From positions 1-49,363 of the forward strand of contig JAFYWY010000050.1 of the NCBI GenBank assembly GCA_017546455.1: a stretch of 49,363 bases of DNA, in the 5' to 3' direction. The DNA comes from Opitutales bacterium. GTDB lineage: Bacteria; Verrucomicrobiota; Verrucomicrobiia; Opitutales; UBA953. The position numbers were made by a program, and so were the translations under genes. Each line of letters opens with the position of its first letter. The first letter of the stretch is position 1. Shown here in pieces: positions 15,991 through 25,311 of the stretch. The notes under the pieces are model-generated. The model was not told the origin of the DNA, ran no database searches, and worked only from the letters and a program-made list of their open reading frames with translations.

Positions 15991-16024
15991 AAAAAAAGCG
16001 TTCCCGTGGTTTTTACTCACGGGA
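15990..16024 (-). terminator. Terminator of the ABC ATPase gene
   Basis: On the minus strand GCGTTCCCGTG and CACGGGAACGC form an 11-bp stem followed by TTTTTTT. It lies 170 bp beyond the ABC ATPase stop. The AT-rich stretch between them (16025-16194) shows no gene. Confidence 0.8.
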
Positions 16025-16194
16025 ACGCCGGATCTAACTTCATCAATCCCCCGACAAACGTATTTTAGCCCGCTATCGGGAAGATCCTATCTATTTATCT
16101 CTATGTTTATCTCGACTACTACTAACTAAGACTAACTCATCGTTAATCTATAGCAAATAAATAGGGATAACGAAGAGTAGGCAAGCTTTTTTTG

Positions 16195-16998
16195 CTAAAT
16201 GGCGGGAACGGCTGCAAGCAAGTTGCGCGTGTAGGCATGTTGCGGTTGCGAATAAACCGTATCGGGACACCCGCGCTCCACGATTTCCCCGCGGTGCATA
16301 ACCAGAACTTCGTCGGCAATGTCGCCGACCACCGCTAAGTCGTGGGCGATAAAAAGATAGGCGACGCCAAGTTGCTCACGGATTTTTTTCAGCAGACTGA
16401 TAATTTGCGCCTGCACGGAGACGTCGAGCGCAGAAACGGGTTCGTCGCAGACAATGAGCTCGGCCTCGGTCGCCAAAGCGCGCGCAATGGCGATACGCTG
16501 GCGCTGGCCGCCGGAAAACTCGTGCGGGAAGCGCGCGGAAAAATCGGGAGACAGCCCGACGAGCTCGAGCAATTCGGCGACGCGCTCGCGGCGGCGGGCG
16601 GCATTCATCTGCGGAAAATGGATTTCGAGCGGCTCGGAAAGAATATTGTAAATCGTCTGGCGCGGATTCAGCGAGGCGTACGGGTTCTGGAAAACCATCT
16701 GGACCTTGCGGCGCAAGTCCCGGGGCATCTTGGCCGGATAGGCGGACACCTCCGTGTCGCCGTAAAAAATACGGCCGGCATCAATCGCCTGAAGGCGCAT
16801 GATTGCCCGCGAAAGCGTCGATTTCCCGCAACCGCTCTCGCCGACGATGCCCAGGGTTTTCCCGCGTCCGATCTCGAGCGAAACGCCGTTGACCGCGCGC
16901 AAACGCTCCGTCCCGCTTCTCAGCGAAAAGCCCTTTCGGGTCAGTCGACGTTCAAATTCGACGACCAAATTTTCGACGCGCAGTACCGGTGTTTCCAT
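16195..16998 (-). CDS. Peptide-type ABC transporter ATP-binding protein (OppF/DppF-like)
   Basis: A 267-residue ATPase. Walker A is GESGCGKST (about 54-62), the Q-loop VFQNPYASLNP, the signature FSGGQRQRIAIARAL, Walker B ELIVCDEPVSALD, and the H-loop FIAHDL. The QNPYASLNPR and SALDVSVQAQI text and a C-terminal HAYTRNLLAAVP are hallmarks of the oligopeptide/dipeptide OppF/DppF class. No permease, OppD or binding protein gene lies next to it, so its partners must be encoded elsewhere. It starts 5 bp after the stop of the outer-membrane protein gene and may share its transcript. Confidence 0.92.
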   Translation of the reverse strand: METPVLRVENLVVEFERRLTRKGFSLRSGTERLRAVNGVSLEIGRGKTLGIVGESGCGKSTLSRAIMRLQAIDAGRIFYGDTEVSAYPAKMPRDLRRKVQMVFQNPYASLNPRQTIYNILSEPLEIHFPQMNAARRRERVAELLELVGLSPDFSARFPHEFSGGQRQRIAIARALATEAELIVCDEPVSALDVSVQAQIISLLKKIREQLGVAYLFIAHDLAVVGDIADEVLVMHRGEIVERGCPDTVYSQPQHAYTRNLLAAVPAI

Positions 16999-17003
16999 GA
17001 CAA

Positions 17004-17948
17004 TTAAAAACGAATACCCGCCTGCAACGAAAGTTCGACGCTCGGACTAAGGCTAAAATGAAAATCGCTTTCGTGTCCGCGTTCCCACAGGCGATAATCC
17101 GTCCAAAGAGCTGTCTTAGCTCCGGCGGTCACGAAGAAATTTTTCCCGATATTGCGGCGTACGCTCAGCGAAAGCGGGATGCTTTGAACATACCAAACCT
17201 CTCCGCGTTCGACGGTAATCGCGTCAAAGCCGTACGCAATCCCGGCGGAAAGCAACCATTCGTTTTTGCCGTCAACGTCCCAAGTAATTTCTGCGCCGTT
17301 GCCGATGCGCAGATTCAGATCCGGCGAGAGGGCAAAATCGAGCAGGATTGCGGGCATTGCGCTCCAGCGTTCGCGGTGACGGGAGTAAAAAACCGAAGCG
17401 CCCAGCCAAACGGAACGCGTGCGGGAAAAATACTGTTTGTAGCCGAGGGCGAAGGCACCGTGCGCTCCGGCGGAAAGCGAAGTCGAGTCCGAAGAAAGGA
17501 GGCTTCCGGAAATCATTCCCGCAATGGCTCGTCCGTTTGCCTTGTCGTAAACATACTCCGTCCAATTAAAAATCTTGAGCATATCGACATGCGCGAACGC
17601 GGCTCCGCCCCAAAGATTTTCCGGCGTTCCGGAAAACCGATAGTCCGTCCGCTCGTAATCCATATTGGCGAGGAAAATGAAATCTTCTTCGGCGCCGACA
17701 TGCGTCCAAGAAACCCCGCTTCCGTAAACCGAAGCCGAAAGTTTCCCGCCCTTATTTATCGACGCGGGAAGCCGTTGGCCGTAGTAAGCGTAAAACGGCA
17801 TCACCGAATTCGTACCGCGCATAAATGCCGCACGAGCCGGCGTGTAAATTGCTTCCCACCACGCCATCGCATCGGGTAATTCCGCCGCGCACAAGGTTCC
17901 CGCAGACAGGAGCGTCCCGAGGAGCCACCGCTTGAATCCGACAAACAT
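17004..17948 (-). CDS. Putative outer-membrane beta-barrel protein
   Basis: A 314-residue protein when started at MFVGFKRWLLGTLLSAG, which gives a signal peptide ending at TLCAA. A Met seven codons upstream is possible. The mature part shows alternating strands rich in Tyr, Trp and Phe (LSASVYGSGVSWTHV, FALGYKQYFSRTRSVWLGAS, SVELSLQAGIRF) and ends in Phe, the classical outer-membrane insertion signal. I do not recognise the subfamily. A short distance downstream lies the orphan peptide ABC ATPase. Confidence 0.78.
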   Translation of the reverse strand: MFVGFKRWLLGTLLSAGTLCAAELPDAMAWWEAIYTPARAAFMRGTNSVMPFYAYYGQRLPASINKGGKLSASVYGSGVSWTHVGAEEDFIFLANMDYERTDYRFSGTPENLWGGAAFAHVDMLKIFNWTEYVYDKANGRAIAGMISGSLLSSDSTSLSAGAHGAFALGYKQYFSRTRSVWLGASVFYSRHRERWSAMPAILLDFALSPDLNLRIGNGAEITWDVDGKNEWLLSAGIAYGFDAITVERGEVWYVQSIPLSLSVRRNIGKNFFVTAGAKTALWTDYRLWERGHESDFHFSLSPSVELSLQAGIRF

Positions 17949-17977
17949 CCGTACCTCTAAAGCTTGCAATTAATGAA

Positions 17978-18015
17978 TTAAAGGGGAAGCAACCTCATTG
18001 TCGCTTCCCCTTTTA
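17978..18015 (-). terminator. Terminator of pheST
   Basis: TTAAAAGGGGAAGC-type stem: AAAGGGGAAGC (17980-17990) pairs with GCTTCCCCTTT (18003-18013), and the minus strand continues into TTTAATTCATTAATT. It begins two bases past the pheT stop. Confidence 0.85.
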
Positions 18016-18016
18016 A

Positions 18017-20464
18017 TTAGCGGCGCACCGTACACTTTGCGGCGCGTTCGATATCGACCTGAATCTTATCGAACACCTTGCCGACTTCCGCATCCGTCAG
18101 CGTCTTCGTTTCCGAGCGGAAGACGATTTCGAATGCGAGCGACTTCTTGCCTTCCGGCAAACCTTTACCGCGGTAAACATCGAAGCAGTTGACCTTTTCG
18201 ACGAGGAATTGCTTGGATGCGGCTTTATTCGCCGTGGCTTTCAGGCGGTCGGCGATTTCTCCGGCGGGAACGCTTTCGTCCACAACCAACGCGAGGTCGC
18301 GCGCCACCGGCGGGAAAGTCGAAAATGCCTTGAAGCGTGCACGTTTCGGCGGATTCTTGAACGCATCCTGCAGGAGCAGGACTTCACCCGCGATGACGGT
18401 TTCGGAAATATCCCAGGAAAGTGCGAGTTTGGCATCGATCAGGCCGAGTTCAATCGTCAGCGCACGTGCGCGGTCGGTCGCCAAAGCGGAATGGCCCTTT
18501 TGCCAAAGCGGCGTCTGCTCCGTGTCCGGAGCCCCGAAGAGCAAGCGCTGCTCGGCAACGCCTGCGGCGGCAGCAATTTCGGTGCAGAGCTTCTTGGCGA
18601 AGAAGACGTCGAGCTTTTCACGCGACTTCCAGGAACGCGTCGTCGGTTCGGCAAGCACGACGAAGGCAACGGAAACCACTTCACGCAACGCGCCCGTACG
18701 ATCGGGGCGGAATACGCGGCCGATTTCAAAGAAGCGGCGCGGCTCGTTGTGCGCGGAGAGGTTCAAACGCAATGCATCGAGCAAGCCCGGAATCAGCGAC
18801 GGACGGATGTGCGACTGGTCGCTCGTAAGCGGATTGGCAAGCGCAAGTGCGTCCGTCATTTTCTCGCCGAAGCACTTTTTCACTTCAGCGGAATCTCGCA
18901 GCGTGTAGTGCACGCATTCCGCAAAACCGCGACCGGCAAGCAGATTCGCCGCCTTACGCGTAAACTGAGCGCTCTGCGCATCGGCATCGACCGTGTTCGG
19001 AGCAGCAATGGCTTCGGACGGAATCGTATCCGTACCGTAGATGCGGACAAATTCTTCCACGAGGTCAATCGGGCGATCGACTTCCGGACGGAACGCCGGA
19101 ACGAGTACGCTCCAGCAGCTGTTGCCCTTATCTTCCACGCCGAATCCGAGGCGTTTAAAAATGTCGAGAATAGCGGCATCTTCGACGGCGTATCCGCAAC
19201 GGGCGCGCACGTAGTCGCCGGAAATTTCAATCGTTCGGTCGGCACGCGGGAAAGCTCCGAGCGCGACGGGTTCGCCTTCGAGCGTACCGCCGGCAAGCTC
19301 GCAAATGAGCTGTGCGGCACGGGCGCCTGCAACATCGACGAGAGTCGGATCGACATCACGCGTAAAGCGCGTCGAGCTGTCGGTCGAAACAGCCAAGGCG
19401 CGGGAGGTCTTGCGAACCGAACCCGGGTCAAACCAAGCGGCTTCGAGTACGACATCGGTCGTCGCGTCGGTCACGCCGGAGTTTTCTCCGCCCATGACAC
19501 CGGCCACCACCATCGGCTTTTCCGCGTCGGCGATGACGCACATATCCGCCGTCAGCGTGCATTCCTTGCCGTCGAGCAATTTGATTTTTTCGCCTTCAAC
19601 GGCCTGGCGGATCTTAATCGTGTTTCCGCCGATCGTAGCCGCGTCGAACGCGTGGAGCGGCGAACCGAGTTCCGCCATCACCCAATTCGTGATATCGACG
19701 ACGTTGTTGATCGGGCGCATACCGGCCGCGAGCAGATCGCGTTGCATCCATTCCGGCGACGGCGCAATCTTCACGCCGCGAATCGTACGGGCCGTGTAGA
19801 GCGCGCAATTCGGCGTTTCGAGCGAAACGGACAAAAATGCGTTGGACGCGTTTCCGCTCGGGGCCTTGCGGTCCGCACCGGCAACGGGATTTTTAAGCGT
19901 CTTGTTGAAATACGCCGCGAGGTCGCGCGCAACACCGACATGCGAAAGGCAGTCGCCGCGGTTGGCCGTGATCGAAATATCGAAAACGGTGTCCGCCGGC
20001 GGGAAGCAATCGTTGATCGGCGTGCCGAGCGCCAAGTCGCGGTCGGTCATGATGAGCAGGCCACCGTGGTCGTCGTTGAGTCCGAGTTCCCGACCGGAGC
20101 ACATCATGCCCTGCGAGACTTCCCCGCGCATCGTCGTTTCGTTGATGGCGAATCCTCCCGGCATCACGGCACCCGGAAGCGCAACCGGAACGACGTCGTT
20201 GGCCTTGAAATTCTTCGCGCCGCAGACAATCTGGCGGATGACGCCGTCGCCCACGTCCACTTGGCAAACGCTGAGGTGGTCGGAGTTCGTGTGCGGAACA
20301 AAGGAGAGAATTTTTCCGACGACGATGTGTTCAAGCGGCACGAGTCCGGCCGAGAGCACTTCTTCGACTTCGAGGCCGATCATCGGCAGTGCGTCCGCGA
20401 TTTTTTCGGCGGGCACGTCGCTCAGGTCCACGTATTGGTTCAACCACTGAAGAGAAATTTTCAT
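18017..20464 (-). CDS. pheT: Phenylalanine-tRNA ligase, beta subunit
   Basis: An 815-residue subunit of the alpha2-beta2 enzyme that charges tRNA-Phe. The N-terminal EMAP-like tRNA-binding domain carries HIVVGKILSFVPHTNSDHL (about 45-63). The B3/B4 editing region has NVVDITNWVMAELGSPLHAFD (about 254-274). The B5 domain and the catalytic-like core follow (DLVEEFVRIYGTDTIP), and the C-terminal FDX-ACB anticodon-binding domain starts at FKAFSTFPPVARDLALVV. Length is normal. It follows pheS after 41 bp. Confidence 0.97.
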   Translation of the reverse strand: MKISLQWLNQYVDLSDVPAEKIADALPMIGLEVEEVLSAGLVPLEHIVVGKILSFVPHTNSDHLSVCQVDVGDGVIRQIVCGAKNFKANDVVPVALPGAVMPGGFAINETTMRGEVSQGMMCSGRELGLNDDHGGLLIMTDRDLALGTPINDCFPPADTVFDISITANRGDCLSHVGVARDLAAYFNKTLKNPVAGADRKAPSGNASNAFLSVSLETPNCALYTARTIRGVKIAPSPEWMQRDLLAAGMRPINNVVDITNWVMAELGSPLHAFDAATIGGNTIKIRQAVEGEKIKLLDGKECTLTADMCVIADAEKPMVVAGVMGGENSGVTDATTDVVLEAAWFDPGSVRKTSRALAVSTDSSTRFTRDVDPTLVDVAGARAAQLICELAGGTLEGEPVALGAFPRADRTIEISGDYVRARCGYAVEDAAILDIFKRLGFGVEDKGNSCWSVLVPAFRPEVDRPIDLVEEFVRIYGTDTIPSEAIAAPNTVDADAQSAQFTRKAANLLAGRGFAECVHYTLRDSAEVKKCFGEKMTDALALANPLTSDQSHIRPSLIPGLLDALRLNLSAHNEPRRFFEIGRVFRPDRTGALREVVSVAFVVLAEPTTRSWKSREKLDVFFAKKLCTEIAAAAGVAEQRLLFGAPDTEQTPLWQKGHSALATDRARALTIELGLIDAKLALSWDISETVIAGEVLLLQDAFKNPPKRARFKAFSTFPPVARDLALVVDESVPAGEIADRLKATANKAASKQFLVEKVNCFDVYRGKGLPEGKKSLAFEIVFRSETKTLTDAEVGKVFDKIQVDIERAAKCTVRR

Positions 20465-20505
20465 AGCAAAATACTTTTCGTTTTTTCGGATTTTCGGAAC
20501 GGCGC

Positions 20506-21546
20506 TTAGGCGAACTGGCGGAGGAAGCGCAGATCGTTCGCGTAGAAATGGCGGATGTCGTCGATGCCGTGAACGAGCATGGCGATACGCTCAATGCCCA
20601 TACCGAACGCGAGTCCGCTCCATTCGTTGGCGTCCAATCCGACGTTTTCGAGCACCTTCGGATCGACGAGGCCGCAACCCATGATTTCGAGCCAGCGGTT
20701 GCTCAGCGCGCCCATATTCGGCACGCGGATGTCCATTTCAAAGCTCGGTTCCGTGAACGGGAAGAAGCTCGGGCGCAGGCGCGTTTCCGCCGCGTTGCCG
20801 AAGACTTCGCGCACGAAGGAGTCCAAGACGCTCTTCAGGTCCTTGAGGGTGACGTTTTTGTCAATCCAAAGGCCTTCGATCTGGTGGAAGTTCGCCGAGT
20901 GCGTTGCGTCCACCGTGTCGCGGCGGAAACAGCGTCCGGGAGCCACGATGCGGATCGGCGGCTTGCGGGAAAGCATCGTTCGGATTTGCACGGAAGAGGT
21001 GTGAGAGCGCAGCAGATAGGCTTCGTCCGCCTTTTTCGGCGCATCCGTGGCCTTCGTATCGGCCGGGAGGAAGAGCGTGTCCTGCATGTCGCGCGCCGGG
21101 TGGTTGGCGGGCGTGTTCAGGGCGTCAAAGCAGAACCATTCGGTTTCCAATTCCGGACCTTCGGCAATCGTGAATCCGAGACGATGAAAAATTCCGCAAA
21201 CTTCTTCGCGAATCTGCGAAAGCGGGTGACGCATCCCGGCAAAATCGTCCGGCGACGGCAGGGACGGATCAATCGGCTCGCCGAGCTTTGCCGCAAGTTC
21301 CGCGTCCTCAATGCGAGCAAGCGTTTCCGCGAAAATCGCTTCAAGCTTTTGCTTGGCTTCGTTGATGAGCTTTCCCATAGCGGGCTTTTCCTCCTTGGGG
21401 ATCGAGCCCATCAGCTTCATGACGGCGGTCATCGAACCCTTCGATCCGACAAGACCGGCTTTAAACACTTCAAACTCCGGACGCGTCTTGATGGCGGGCG
21501 CGGCGGAACTTGCTTCGGAAACAATATTGGCGAGCTGTTGCTGCAT
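20506..21546 (-). CDS. pheS: Phenylalanine-tRNA ligase, alpha subunit
   Basis: A 346-residue catalytic subunit. Seen: GSKGSMTAVMKLMGSIPKEE in the N-terminal coiled-coil region, HPLSQIREEVCGIFHRLGF, HPARDMQDTLFL (motif 1 area), FHQIEGLWIDKNVTLKDLK (motif 2 area), FFPFTEPSFEMDI, and GLAFGMGIERIAMLVHGIDD (motif 3). The start MQQQLANIVSEA fits the family. It heads the pheST operon. A 19-codon ORF lies 24 bp upstream and may be a leader peptide. Confidence 0.97.
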   Translation of the reverse strand: MQQQLANIVSEASSAAPAIKTRPEFEVFKAGLVGSKGSMTAVMKLMGSIPKEEKPAMGKLINEAKQKLEAIFAETLARIEDAELAAKLGEPIDPSLPSPDDFAGMRHPLSQIREEVCGIFHRLGFTIAEGPELETEWFCFDALNTPANHPARDMQDTLFLPADTKATDAPKKADEAYLLRSHTSSVQIRTMLSRKPPIRIVAPGRCFRRDTVDATHSANFHQIEGLWIDKNVTLKDLKSVLDSFVREVFGNAAETRLRPSFFPFTEPSFEMDIRVPNMGALSNRWLEIMGCGLVDPKVLENVGLDANEWSGLAFGMGIERIAMLVHGIDDIRHFYANDLRFLRQFA

Positions 21547-21570
21547 AGTGATAAAAAAATTTAGATTACT

Positions 21571-21630
21571 TTAGGCTTCTTGCCGCAGGAACGCAAGGAC
21601 GCGCTTGCGAAACTCGCTTCCGAGGCTCAT
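21571..21630 (-). CDS. Possible 19-codon leader ORF upstream of pheS
   Basis: Reads MSLGSEFRKRVLAFLRQEA and stops 24 bp before pheS. It contains two Phe codons, far fewer than classical phe leader peptides, so attenuation by Phe is uncertain. The overlapping DNA can form stems around CGCAAG and CTTGCG. It may simply be a chance ORF in the 143-bp gap between the LolA-like gene and pheS. Confidence 0.25.
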   Translation of the reverse strand: MSLGSEFRKRVLAFLRQEA

Positions 21631-21689
21631 TTCAACATTAATACAAATAGAGTAAGGCCCCCTCCCCCGCAGCCTCCGCGAAAATACGT

Positions 21690-22544
21690 TTAGTCCAGGT
21701 TCTGGAATACGGATGCGGGAAGGCGCAGATCGGGCTGAGCGAGGGCTTCCGGACGGAAAAACTGACGGGGCAGACCCAAGCGAAGCGCGGCCGCACGCAC
21801 GATGAGCGTATCGCGATCGCGCGTCACTTCGTCGCGCAATTCCAATTCCTTGAAGGAATAAATCTCCTGCACCTTTTGCACCTTGCCCAGCATAAAACTC
21901 TTTAGCTTTTTCCCGTCCGGATTGCACACTTCGGCGGTCACGAGCGCATTGTAAACACGGTCGAAGCCGATTTTCACGAAGCCGATTTCCGGATTGGTCT
22001 GCGTAAAGCTTTCCGGCGGAAACATTTTAAAAAAGTGAACGGGGCGGGCACGGTGGCGGCGCGTGCGGTCATACTCGCTCTTTTCCCAAAACAGGAACGG
22101 CGTCTGCAAGTCAAAGGGCGTAAATACCAAATCCGCGAAGAAAGGACGTGTACTTTCGGCATCCACTTTTTTGACTTCGCCGTCGGCGCCGAGTTCCCAC
22201 AGAGACGGATTCTTTCCGCTGTGAATCAGGAAACTTTTTTGCTCCGACGACGCCGCGCCCTTTTTCCCGATACGCAGGCGAAGCGCGAGACCGTCGTCGA
22301 GGTATTTTCCCCACATCGTCCCGGAGTAAACGGTTTCTTCGTCGCTTTTCCGGGGCTTATGGATGATTTCAAAGACCATACAGCTGTCTGCCGGCGGGCG
22401 GTAGCCTCGAAAGGCTTCGAGGACCGACGTCGCCTCTTCGGGCTTGAGCTGTCTCACGCCGATCTGCGATTGAGCCGCAGCGGGAACGGCGAAAGCCAAC
22501 AAAGACAGTACGGCAAACGTAAAAATGCGAATTAAACGAAACAT
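21690..22544 (-). CDS. Outer-membrane lipoprotein-sorting protein-like (LolA-like)
   Basis: A 284-residue exported protein with signal peptide MFRLIRIFTFAVLSLLAFAVPAAA cut before QSQIG. The mature chain alternates strands with patterns such as SCMVFEIIHK, VYSGTMWGKY, GLALRLRIG, and PFDLQTPFLFWEKSEYDRTRR followed by GRPVHFF-like text (RARPVHFFKMFPP). This resembles the large LolA-fold proteins often annotated as lipoprotein-sorting proteins in Verrucomicrobiota. It is the last gene of an envelope operon (amidase, murJ, dacA), 3 bp from dacA. The function as lipoprotein carrier is inference. Confidence 0.7.
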   Translation of the reverse strand: MFRLIRIFTFAVLSLLAFAVPAAAQSQIGVRQLKPEEATSVLEAFRGYRPPADSCMVFEIIHKPRKSDEETVYSGTMWGKYLDDGLALRLRIGKKGAASSEQKSFLIHSGKNPSLWELGADGEVKKVDAESTRPFFADLVFTPFDLQTPFLFWEKSEYDRTRRHRARPVHFFKMFPPESFTQTNPEIGFVKIGFDRVYNALVTAEVCNPDGKKLKSFMLGKVQKVQEIYSFKELELRDEVTRDRDTLIVRAAALRLGLPRQFFRPEALAQPDLRLPASVFQNLD

Positions 22545-22547
22545 GGC

Positions 22548-23702
22548 TTATAATTTGAAAGGCGTCGGTTCGTAGCGCAGCGCGTCAAGCGATTGAAGCC
22601 CCCGATACATGAGCTCGGCCGCGCGCTGATTGCGTTCCCGCTGCGAGGTCTTGGCATCGATTTCGCCCTTTTTGTTTTTCACGAGACCGCCCAAGACAAC
22701 GGCAATGACGCGCTTGTTTCCGCGGGAAGCCGTCGTCACGATTGAGGCACCGTCATTGGTCCAACCGGTTTTCAGGCCGTCGCAACCGTCAAAAATCTCC
22801 AGGAGGCGGTTGTGATTTTTCATCGGCATCGGCAACTTGCGTTTTTCGTTGGCGGGATACTCGCGCACGATGGTCGCGGAATAGCGCAACGAATCGGGGA
22901 AACGCTTGAGAAGCGCGACGGAGAGCTTGGCCAGATCTTCGGCAGTCGTCATGTCGGCACGTTTACCGGCGCTTCGCTCCTTGCGGCTCGGCGGCAGCCC
23001 GTGCGGCGTCACGAAACGCGTATTCATGAGGCCGAGCGCTTCCGCCTTGCGGTTCATCTCGGCAACGAAATCTTCGACATTGCCGCTGACGGCTTCGGCG
23101 AGCACGACGGCGGCATCGTTGGCGGATTGCAGCATGAGCCCGTAAATCAATTCCTCGATTTTGCAGGGTTCGTTGACGTCGAGATTGAGTTGCGTGCCGC
23201 CCATGCCGTACGCACGCTTGCTCGCGAGCACGGTGTCGCCGAGCGAAATTTTTCCGCTTTCAAGCGCCTCGAGGACAACATAGAGCGTCATGACTTTCGT
23301 GACGCTTGCCGGCGGACATTGGCGGCGAATATTCGTTCCCGCGAGCATGGCGCCGGTTTCCGCATCGACGCAGATTTCCCCTGCCGCGCGGAAAGAGTCG
23401 AGCGTTTTTCTGGGCGCCTTGGGAATACGGGAGGCTTCAACGGCGGGAGCCTGACCGAGTTGCGGCGCGGTTTCCCGGGGAACTTCCGGGACCTCGGACG
23501 GAATCGCTCCTCCGGGCAACGGCGCGGGAGGCTCACTCGGAATTGCTTCCCCGAAGCTCGGGGCTTCCTGCGGCGGCAATGCCGTGACCGTCGTCTCGGG
23601 CTCCGCTTCTGCCGGATCATCCGACAAAAGCGCAAAAATGGCCGTACACCAAATGACTAAAGTGAGGACACCGCCTCCGATCAAAAAACGTTTATTGCTC
23701 AT
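22548..23702 (-). CDS. dacA: D-alanyl-D-alanine carboxypeptidase (PBP5/6-like)
   Basis: Trims the terminal D-Ala from peptidoglycan stem peptides in the periplasm. The 384-residue protein begins with an uncleaved-looking membrane anchor (residues 5-26) and a Pro-rich spacer (about 28-98). The S11 peptidase domain follows with SVTK (Ser133-Lys136), SAN (193-195) and KTG (311-313), and GMGGTQLNLDVNE before the SAN motif. The C-terminal PBP5-type amphipathic anchor is absent, so the N-terminal helix probably provides membrane attachment instead. Its start overlaps the murJ end by 11 bp. Confidence 0.94.
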   Translation of the reverse strand: MSNKRFLIGGGVLTLVIWCTAIFALLSDDPAEAEPETTVTALPPQEAPSFGEAIPSEPPAPLPGGAIPSEVPEVPRETAPQLGQAPAVEASRIPKAPRKTLDSFRAAGEICVDAETGAMLAGTNIRRQCPPASVTKVMTLYVVLEALESGKISLGDTVLASKRAYGMGGTQLNLDVNEPCKIEELIYGLMLQSANDAAVVLAEAVSGNVEDFVAEMNRKAEALGLMNTRFVTPHGLPPSRKERSAGKRADMTTAEDLAKLSVALLKRFPDSLRYSATIVREYPANEKRKLPMPMKNHNRLLEIFDGCDGLKTGWTNDGASIVTTASRGNKRVIAVVLGGLVKNKKGEIDAKTSQRERNQRAAELMYRGLQSLDALRYEPTPFKL

Positions 23703-25311
23703 GTTTTCTGCGTTTCAAAAATTTGTTTAAGAAGATGCCGATCAGCTCGTCGCATTCCGGAAAACGCAGGAGCTTCAGCAGGAGGAAATAAAAACCTACG
23801 GCAACGGGGACGACGATGAAAAACGCCGCCAGCAATCCCCAGGAAAATCCGTTGCAAAAATCGACGGCAAGCCGCCATGCGCCCCAGGTCGCAGCCGCCA
23901 TCGCGCCCGATGCCGCCAGCACCTTGGCAATCGGTCCGAGAAGGGATTCTTCAAAAAACACGCGTTCGCGCCGGCGCAAAATCACCAACAGGACGAGGCA
24001 TTGGAACACCGCAGCGAGCAAATTGGCGGCGGCCAATCCGCAGGCCTTAAAATGCCAGCCGAGCAACGGCGAGAGAATGAGATTGAGTACGAAAGTCACC
24101 ATACCGACGCGCATTTGCGTCTGCGTATCCTTGAGCGAACTAAATGCGCGCCCGACCAGACCGCTAACCGCGTAAAAAGGCACTGCGAGCGCAAAAATGT
24201 AGAGTACGGGCACCGTCAGTGCGGTGTCGGCGGCGGAAAAATTTCCGTGTTGGAAAAAGCCGCGAACAAGCGGTTGGGCCAGCACGATGATGCCCAACGT
24301 CGCAGGGACATTAATCGCCAAAATCAGGCGCATCCCGTAAGAAAAAGTCTCGCCGAGTTCCCGCATCTTGCGCTCGGCGGCACAGCTCGCCAGCAAGGGG
24401 AAAACCACGGTCGTGATCGTCACCGTAAAAATGCCGACGGGGATTTCGACGATGCGGTTGGCGAAGTAATAAACCGCGAGGGCACTGTCATCCAAGAAAA
24501 ACGCCAGGGCGCGCGTCGCAAAGAGGTTGAGCTGATGCACTCCGGCGCCGATAAGGGCGGGAACGAACATGGCCTTGAGGTCGTACCAAGCCTGAGTCGT
24601 CGAGAAATCGATTCCCGGGCGCCATCCGGAGCGGTAAAGAGCGAGAGCGGGAATGCCGAGCTGGAGCGCGCCGCCGAAAAGCGCTCCGACGCAGAGCCAG
24701 ACAACGCGTTCTTCCGGCGTTTCTCCGAAATACCAGCCGAGCACGCCGAGCGAGAAAATCATCGCAAGATTCATCCACACGGCACTGAGCGCGGTCACGG
24801 TGAATTTTCCGAGCATGTTCAACGCCGCCGAAAAAAGCGCCGCGATGCAAATCATCGGCATGTAGGGCATGCAGAGCGCCGTCAACCAAGCCGCGAGGCG
24901 GTGGCGGTCGATGTCGGTCCCCGCGTTAAAAAAGGCTGCGGTCTGCGTAAGCATCGGTTCCGGCGCCAAGGCAATCGCAACGGCAACCAAAATAAAAATC
25001 AGCGTAATCGCAAACATCCACGGCGCCGTTCGCGAAATGACCCGATTGAGGAAACGGAAAGCGCAGGCGTTCCCGCCGCGTTTCTGCTCCTGAGTCATCG
25101 CCGGCATCAGCGCAGTCGTCAATGCCCCTTCGCCAAGCAGGCGGCGAAAAAGATTCGGAATCTGAAAAGCCAGAATGAATGCCGACGCCACGGCTCCGGT
25201 CCCGAAGAAACCGGCCGTCAATTGGTCGCGGAAAAGCCCGAGCACACGGGAACCGGCCGTTCCCGCCGCCGTCACCAGCATATGAACGTAGGAAGCAGAG
25301 CGTTTACTCAT
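23692..25311 (-). CDS. murJ: Lipid II flippase MurJ
   Basis: Moves lipid II across the inner membrane for peptidoglycan synthesis. The 539-residue protein has about 14 membrane segments. Seen: GLFRDQLTAGFFGTGAVASAF near the N-terminus, the family segment NLFRRLLGEGALTTALMPAM (about 50-69), and ARAFSSLKDTQTQMRVG-like text (VGRAFSSLKDTQTQMRVGM) in the second half. The start overlaps the amidase stop (ATGA) and the end overlaps dacA by 11 bp. This ties it into one envelope operon. Confidence 0.96.
   Translation of the reverse strand: MSKRSASYVHMLVTAAGTAGSRVLGLFRDQLTAGFFGTGAVASAFILAFQIPNLFRRLLGEGALTTALMPAMTQEQKRGGNACAFRFLNRVISRTAPWMFAITLIFILVAVAIALAPEPMLTQTAAFFNAGTDIDRHRLAAWLTALCMPYMPMICIAALFSAALNMLGKFTVTALSAVWMNLAMIFSLGVLGWYFGETPEERVVWLCVGALFGGALQLGIPALALYRSGWRPGIDFSTTQAWYDLKAMFVPALIGAGVHQLNLFATRALAFFLDDSALAVYYFANRIVEIPVGIFTVTITTVVFPLLASCAAERKMRELGETFSYGMRLILAINVPATLGIIVLAQPLVRGFFQHGNFSAADTALTVPVLYIFALAVPFYAVSGLVGRAFSSLKDTQTQMRVGMVTFVLNLILSPLLGWHFKACGLAAANLLAAVFQCLVLLVILRRRERVFFEESLLGPIAKVLAASGAMAAATWGAWRLAVDFCNGFSWGLLAAFFIVVPVAVGFYFLLLKLLRFPECDELIGIFLNKFLKRRKHEQ

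Noticed and set aside
16025-16194. A gene in the AT-rich stretch between the terminator and the ABC ATPase
   Set aside because: Only short frames without starts or protein-like text are present; it looks like the 3' untranslated part of the ATPase gene.
18209-20509. 766-codon open frame on the plus strand across pheT
   Set aside because: It is exactly antisense to a complete pheT with all domains. Its text is rich in Arg and Ala with no motif, and it arises from codon usage that avoids stops on the opposite strand.
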